From Eudoraea sp. (GTDB taxonomy: Bacteria > Bacteroidota > Bacteroidia > Flavobacteriales > Flavobacteriaceae): a stretch of 7,681 nucleotides of DNA. The notes under the pieces were generated by a model. It was not told the DNA's origin. It saw only the letters and a program-made list of their open reading frames with translations, and made no database searches. The translations under genes and the position numbers were made by a program. Positions 5,120-7,681 of this stretch are shown here, one piece after another (position 1 is the stretch's first letter; every line of letters begins with the position of its first letter). The stretch is from positions 1 to 7,681 of the forward strand of contig JABDPH010000388.1 of assembly GCA_013042925.1 (NCBI GenBank). The letters are read 5' to 3'.

Positions 5120-6238
5120 TTATAGAGGATTCAATTTGTAAATGCCTTTTCCTTCTACCGCAACATATATAAAACCATCCGGACCCTGGCGAACATTCCT
5201 TACCCTACCTATGTCTTCCATAAGTTTTTCTCGGTAAGTAACTTCATTTCCATTTAATTCCAGGCGCTCCAGATACTGAAATACTAGAGAACCTACAAGT
5301 AAATTTCCTTTCCAGGCCGGATACTTATCCGAAGTTACAAATGTCATTCCACTAGGCGCAATGGACGGAACCCAATAATGAATGGGTTGTTCCATACCTT
5401 CCTTTTCAGTTATATCTGTTATTGGGGTACCACTGTAATTAATACCGTAAGTAATTACCGGCCAGCCATAGTTTACTCCTTTTTGCACAATATTTATTTC
5501 GTCTCCTCCTTGTGGGCCATGTTCATGGATCCATATAGCTCCTGTTTCCGGATGTTTAACCATACCCTGAGGGTTTCTGTTTCCATAAGTATAAATGGCT
5601 TTTTTGGCATTTGGTTCATTTACGAAAGGGTTGTCTTCAGGAATTCTTCCATCATCATGAATTCTGTAAATCTTCCCACAGTCTAGAGTAATATCTTGTG
5701 GATTTATATCGCGCTCCCCACGTTCCCCAATAGAGAAGTATAAGTAACCCTGATTGTCAAATTCCATTCTGGATCCAAAATGCTGACCTTTTGTAGTATT
5801 AGGTGAAGCTTTGTATAGTATTTCTTTGTCTGTTAATGAGTTACCATTTAATTTAGCACGCATAATTGCGGTATTGCCGCCTTTCTCTTCCCCTTCTTCC
5901 GAAGCAAAGGAAAAGTATATCCATCCGGTATTTTCATAATCCGGATGAAGTTCCATATCCAATAGACCGCCTTGCCCTCTATTATATACTTCCGGGCCAT
6001 TATTTATAGTTGATTTTTGTCCATCTTTAAAGAGAATAATTTCACCCGATTTTTCAGAAATTAACATACTCCCATCAGGAAGAAACACCATACCCCATGG
6101 AATATCCAATCCATCAACAATTAATTCGGCGTTAAAAGTGGTTTCCACGGGCTTATTTACGTCATTATCCGTTTTCTGTGCACAGGATAAATTGGACATT
6201 ACAACGAATAAACAAAGGGCTTTGATACTATTTTTCAT
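5120..6238 (-). CDS. PQQ-dependent glucose/sorbosone (aldose) dehydrogenase family lipoprotein
   Basis: The 372-residue protein is the usual size for soluble aldose dehydrogenases such as E. coli YliI. Residues 1-19 are a lipoprotein signal with lipobox NLSC (Cys19). The six-bladed propeller shows family landmarks: IPWGMVFLPDG (46-56), the catalytic His153 in GQHFGSRM, SIGERGERDINPQD (169-182), the Arg221 region YGNRNPQGM (218-226), EHGPQGGDEIN (239-249), NYGWP (256-260), PSIAPSGMTF (291-300) and GRVRNVRQGPDGFIY (344-358). The His, Arg and Glu positions are those expected for PQQ and calcium binding and proton abstraction in this family. It probably oxidises aldose sugars outside the inner membrane, passing electrons to the cytochrome encoded just downstream. 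PQQ synthesis genes are not in the window, so the cofactor may be scavenged. The sugar substrate cannot be read from the sequence. Confidence 0.93.
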   Translation of the reverse strand: MKNSIKALCLFVVMSNLSCAQKTDNDVNKPVETTFNAELIVDGLDIPWGMVFLPDGSMLISEKSGEIILFKDGQKSTINNGPEVYNRGQGGLLDMELHPDYENTGWIYFSFASEEGEEKGGNTAIMRAKLNGNSLTDKEILYKASPNTTKGQHFGSRMEFDNQGYLYFSIGERGERDINPQDITLDCGKIYRIHDDGRIPEDNPFVNEPNAKKAIYTYGNRNPQGMVKHPETGAIWIHEHGPQGGDEINIVQKGVNYGWPVITYGINYSGTPITDITEKEGMEQPIHYWVPSIAPSGMTFVTSDKYPAWKGNLLVGSLVFQYLERLELNGNEVTYREKLMEDIGRVRNVRQGPDGFIYVAVEGKGIYKLNPL

Positions 6239-6281
6239 AATCGAGCGTTAAAAATTAATAATAAGTAGGTATTAGAATGCC

Positions 6282-6289
6282 TAAAGATA
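6282..6289 (-). promoter_or_regulatory. Possible -7 box (TATCTTTA) for the dehydrogenase-cytochrome pair
   Basis: The minus strand reads TATCTTTA, one base off TAnnTTTG, 43 bases before the ATG at 6238. No TTG lies at the -33 distance. It is the best candidate in the spacer but a weak one. Confidence 0.3.
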
Positions 6290-6348
6290 AAGAGAAATTA
6301 TAAGTTTAAATAATTACGCTGTAGAATATACTGATCCCAAATCACGAA

Positions 6349-6356
6349 TATTCTTG
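6349..6356 (+). promoter_or_regulatory. Possible -7 box (TATTCTTG) for the adhesin gene
   Basis: TATTCTTG differs from TAnnTTTG at one base and lies 19 bases before the ATG at 6376, which would leave a leader of only about 13 bases. No -33 TTG is evident. Confidence 0.25.
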
Positions 6357-6375
6357 CCATAACACGAATTAACCT

Positions 6376-7681
6376 ATGCTCCAAAAAAACTCAAGGCAAC
6401 TTGTGTATGCCGTGCTATTGCTCGCGCTATCAATTGTGGGTACTTCGGCTATTGCGAACACAAAAGTTTATGAGCTTATCTCGGAAATTACTGCTACTGC
6501 TGATGGGGATAATACTTTATCGGAAACTACAGATATAGCAGTTGATAACAATAAACAAAGTCCATCAATAACGGAATCTTATTTGAACGCCCCTATGTTC
6601 ATGACTATTATTCAGGGGGCTAATGAGGAAGTAGTTTGCCCCAATGATGGTAGTACTCTTGCAAAATTCTTTTTATGCGGTACCAGTGATATTCGAACAA
6701 TAACCCTAAGTCAGAGCGGGAGTAGTTATGAATGGCAAAAACTAGACCCCAATAGATGCGCCTTGTCCGTAATTGATGATTGTGCAAACACAAATAACAC
6801 TTGTTATGATACTGTAGGGACAGGTTCTACTTACAACCTGGATTCTTCAGGAGAATTTCGTGTACGAGTAGATGGTGGTCAGTATTTCTATTTTAAGTCT
6901 TCCCTAAACCCGTTGGATCCTCAGCTAATTCATGAAGATATTATTTGTGGAAACCCAGGAAGAGTAGAGGTGACAAATGTACCCGCAGGATATGAGTATA
7001 GCCTTAATAATTCGGCAGGGCCCTACCAGGACGACCCATTTTTTGATATAACCACTGCCGGAGATTACATAGTATGGGTGCGTCTAAAGAATGTTTCGGG
7101 TAGTGCCTGTTTGTTTCCCTCAAATATGCAAACCGTACTGGATCTGGATATTACCGTAGATGTAACAGCAAATGATATTTTATGTAGTGGGGAGCTGGGA
7201 AGTATAGATGTCCAGGCGTCTGGTGTTCCGGGATTCTATACATACAGATTAATAAAAGCCGGTGTCACCGTGGATACTTTTGGACCAGACGCTGCAAGTA
7301 ATTATACTTTTGCGAATGTAAGTCCGGGAGTTTATAGCGTTAGGGTTGAAACTAATAAATGTAATGAACTTATTACTTTAGATATAAACAATGACCCTAT
7401 TGACATAGGAAGCGGAATTAGCCCTTTGGCTGTTTCGGCAACAGCATCAGATAGTTTCGGTTGTGGAGCTGCTTCTGTCGATGTTACTATTGATACTTCA
7501 GGAGGTACTTCTCCATATAGATACAGTCTTGATGGAGGGGTTAATTTTAGTGCGCCGTATGCCAGCACCACTATGTTTACCGTCACTTCTTCGGGTACCT
7601 ACAACATCCTTGTTGAAGACGCTAATGGCTGTACAAAAACAGCAAGTATTGATGTTGAAGATTTACCTCCCCCTGTTTTTA
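6376..7681 (+). CDS. SprB-like repetitive surface protein (probable type IX secretion cargo), 3'-truncated by window edge
   Basis: The first 435 residues are visible and the frame is open to the window end. A TAA stands in frame at 6370-6372, just before the ATG, which fixes the start. Residues 1 to about 27 are a Sec signal peptide with likely cleavage after AIA. An acidic low-complexity linker follows (about 30-80), then a Cys-rich Ig/PKD-like segment (88-175; Cys88, 101, 128, 136, 143). From 191 come repeats of 80-90 residues, each opening with a Cys (191, 270, 363) and closing near another (245, 329, 419). The third carries the SprB-like pattern SPYRYSLDGG...GTYNILVEDANGC. Such proteins in flavobacteria are often very long and end in a type B sorting domain, with adhesion or gliding roles. 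That C-terminus is not visible, so the sorting route is inferred. Confidence 0.87.
   Translation, partial: MLQKNSRQLVYAVLLLALSIVGTSAIANTKVYELISEITATADGDNTLSETTDIAVDNNKQSPSITESYLNAPMFMTIIQGANEEVVCPNDGSTLAKFFLCGTSDIRTITLSQSGSSYEWQKLDPNRCALSVIDDCANTNNTCYDTVGTGSTYNLDSSGEFRVRVDGGQYFYFKSSLNPLDPQLIHEDIICGNPGRVEVTNVPAGYEYSLNNSAGPYQDDPFFDITTAGDYIVWVRLKNVSGSACLFPSNMQTVLDLDITVDVTANDILCSGELGSIDVQASGVPGFYTYRLIKAGVTVDTFGPDAASNYTFANVSPGVYSVRVETNKCNELITLDINNDPIDIGSGISPLAVSATASDSFGCGAASVDVTIDTSGGTSPYRYSLDGGVNFSAPYASTTMFTVTSSGTYNILVEDANGCTKTASIDVEDLPPPVF
6946..7671 (+). repeat. Degenerate Cys-bounded SprB-like protein repeats
   Basis: Three units start at the Cys codons at 6946, 7183 and 7462 and share the order Cys-Gly-rich strand, Tyr-rich strand (YEYSL, YTYRL, YRYSL), then a G-[DVT]-Y turn and a V-V strand (GDYIVWV, GVYSVRV, GTYNILV) before the closing Cys. 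The similarity is at protein level; the DNA copies have diverged, so this is old duplication rather than recent expansion. Confidence 0.7.

Larger units (their letters stand above)
6239..6375. other. Divergent intergenic spacer between dehydrogenase and adhesin genes
   Basis: These 137 AT-rich bases separate two divergent starts and must carry both promoters. Only near-matches to TAnnTTTG are found, one per strand (6282-6289 and 6349-6356). A 7-bp direct repeat CACGAAT occurs at 6343-6349 and 6363-6369, 20 bases apart, flanking the rightward candidate. No hairpin or small gene stands out. Confidence 0.5.

Noticed and set aside
5378..5686. 102-codon plus-strand open frame inside the dehydrogenase gene
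   Set aside because: Antisense to the conserved propeller motifs; hydrophobic composition comes from the complementary codons.
7332..7586. 84-codon minus-strand open frame inside the adhesin gene
   Set aside because: The plus strand encodes the signal-peptide-led repeat protein in an unbroken frame with repeat periodicity, so this is a shadow.
1..7681. Mobile element, CRISPR, defence system or RNA gene
   Set aside because: No transposase, integrase, regularly spaced repeats, tRNA-like or rRNA-like sequence was seen; all long frames belong to metabolic, regulatory, redox or surface-protein families.

Overview
The window reads as chromosomal DNA from a marine or soil member of the Bacteroidota, most likely Flavobacteriaceae. 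The evidence is Bacteroidota-type -7 promoter boxes (TATCTTTG), almost no Shine-Dalgarno sequences, AT-rich intergenic DNA, a long NagB/LmbE-type fusion protein typical of that phylum, and the start of an SprB-like repetitive surface protein of the kind exported by type IX secretion. This assignment is inferred from gene content only.

Left part (1-4663): an amino-sugar / peptidoglycan-recycling locus arranged around one divergent control region (2911-3096). Leftward run a NagB-like deaminase domain fused to a LmbE/PIG-L deacetylase domain (967-2910) and then a GHL10 (DUF187) glycoside-hydrolase lipoprotein cut by the window edge (1-905). Rightward run a DeoR-family regulator (3097-3846) and, one base later, murQ, the N-acetylmuramate-6-phosphate etherase (3848-4663). 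A coherent reading is that the lipoprotein cuts glycan strands outside the inner membrane, MurQ turns MurNAc-6-phosphate into GlcNAc-6-phosphate and lactate, and the fusion protein acts on the resulting hexosamine phosphate, all under a sugar-phosphate-sensing regulator. The NagB domain, however, lacks catalytic and phosphate-binding residues known from E. coli NagB, so its real reaction is open.

Middle part (4666-6238, minus strand): a lipoprotein of the PQQ-dependent glucose/sorbosone (aldose) dehydrogenase family, followed after 52 bases by a small exported c-type cytochrome that could accept its electrons. This pair converges on murQ with only two bases between the stop codons.

Right part (6376-7681, plus strand, incomplete): the first 435 residues of an exported Cys-bounded repeat protein resembling flavobacterial SprB-like adhesins. 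It diverges from the dehydrogenase across a 137-base spacer.

No RNA gene, insertion sequence, CRISPR array or phage gene was seen. The largest gene-free stretch is 186 bases. The most notable signals are the divergent promoter with mirrored elements, the altered active site in the NagB-LmbE fusion, and a terminator-like hairpin pointing against the genes at 912-953.
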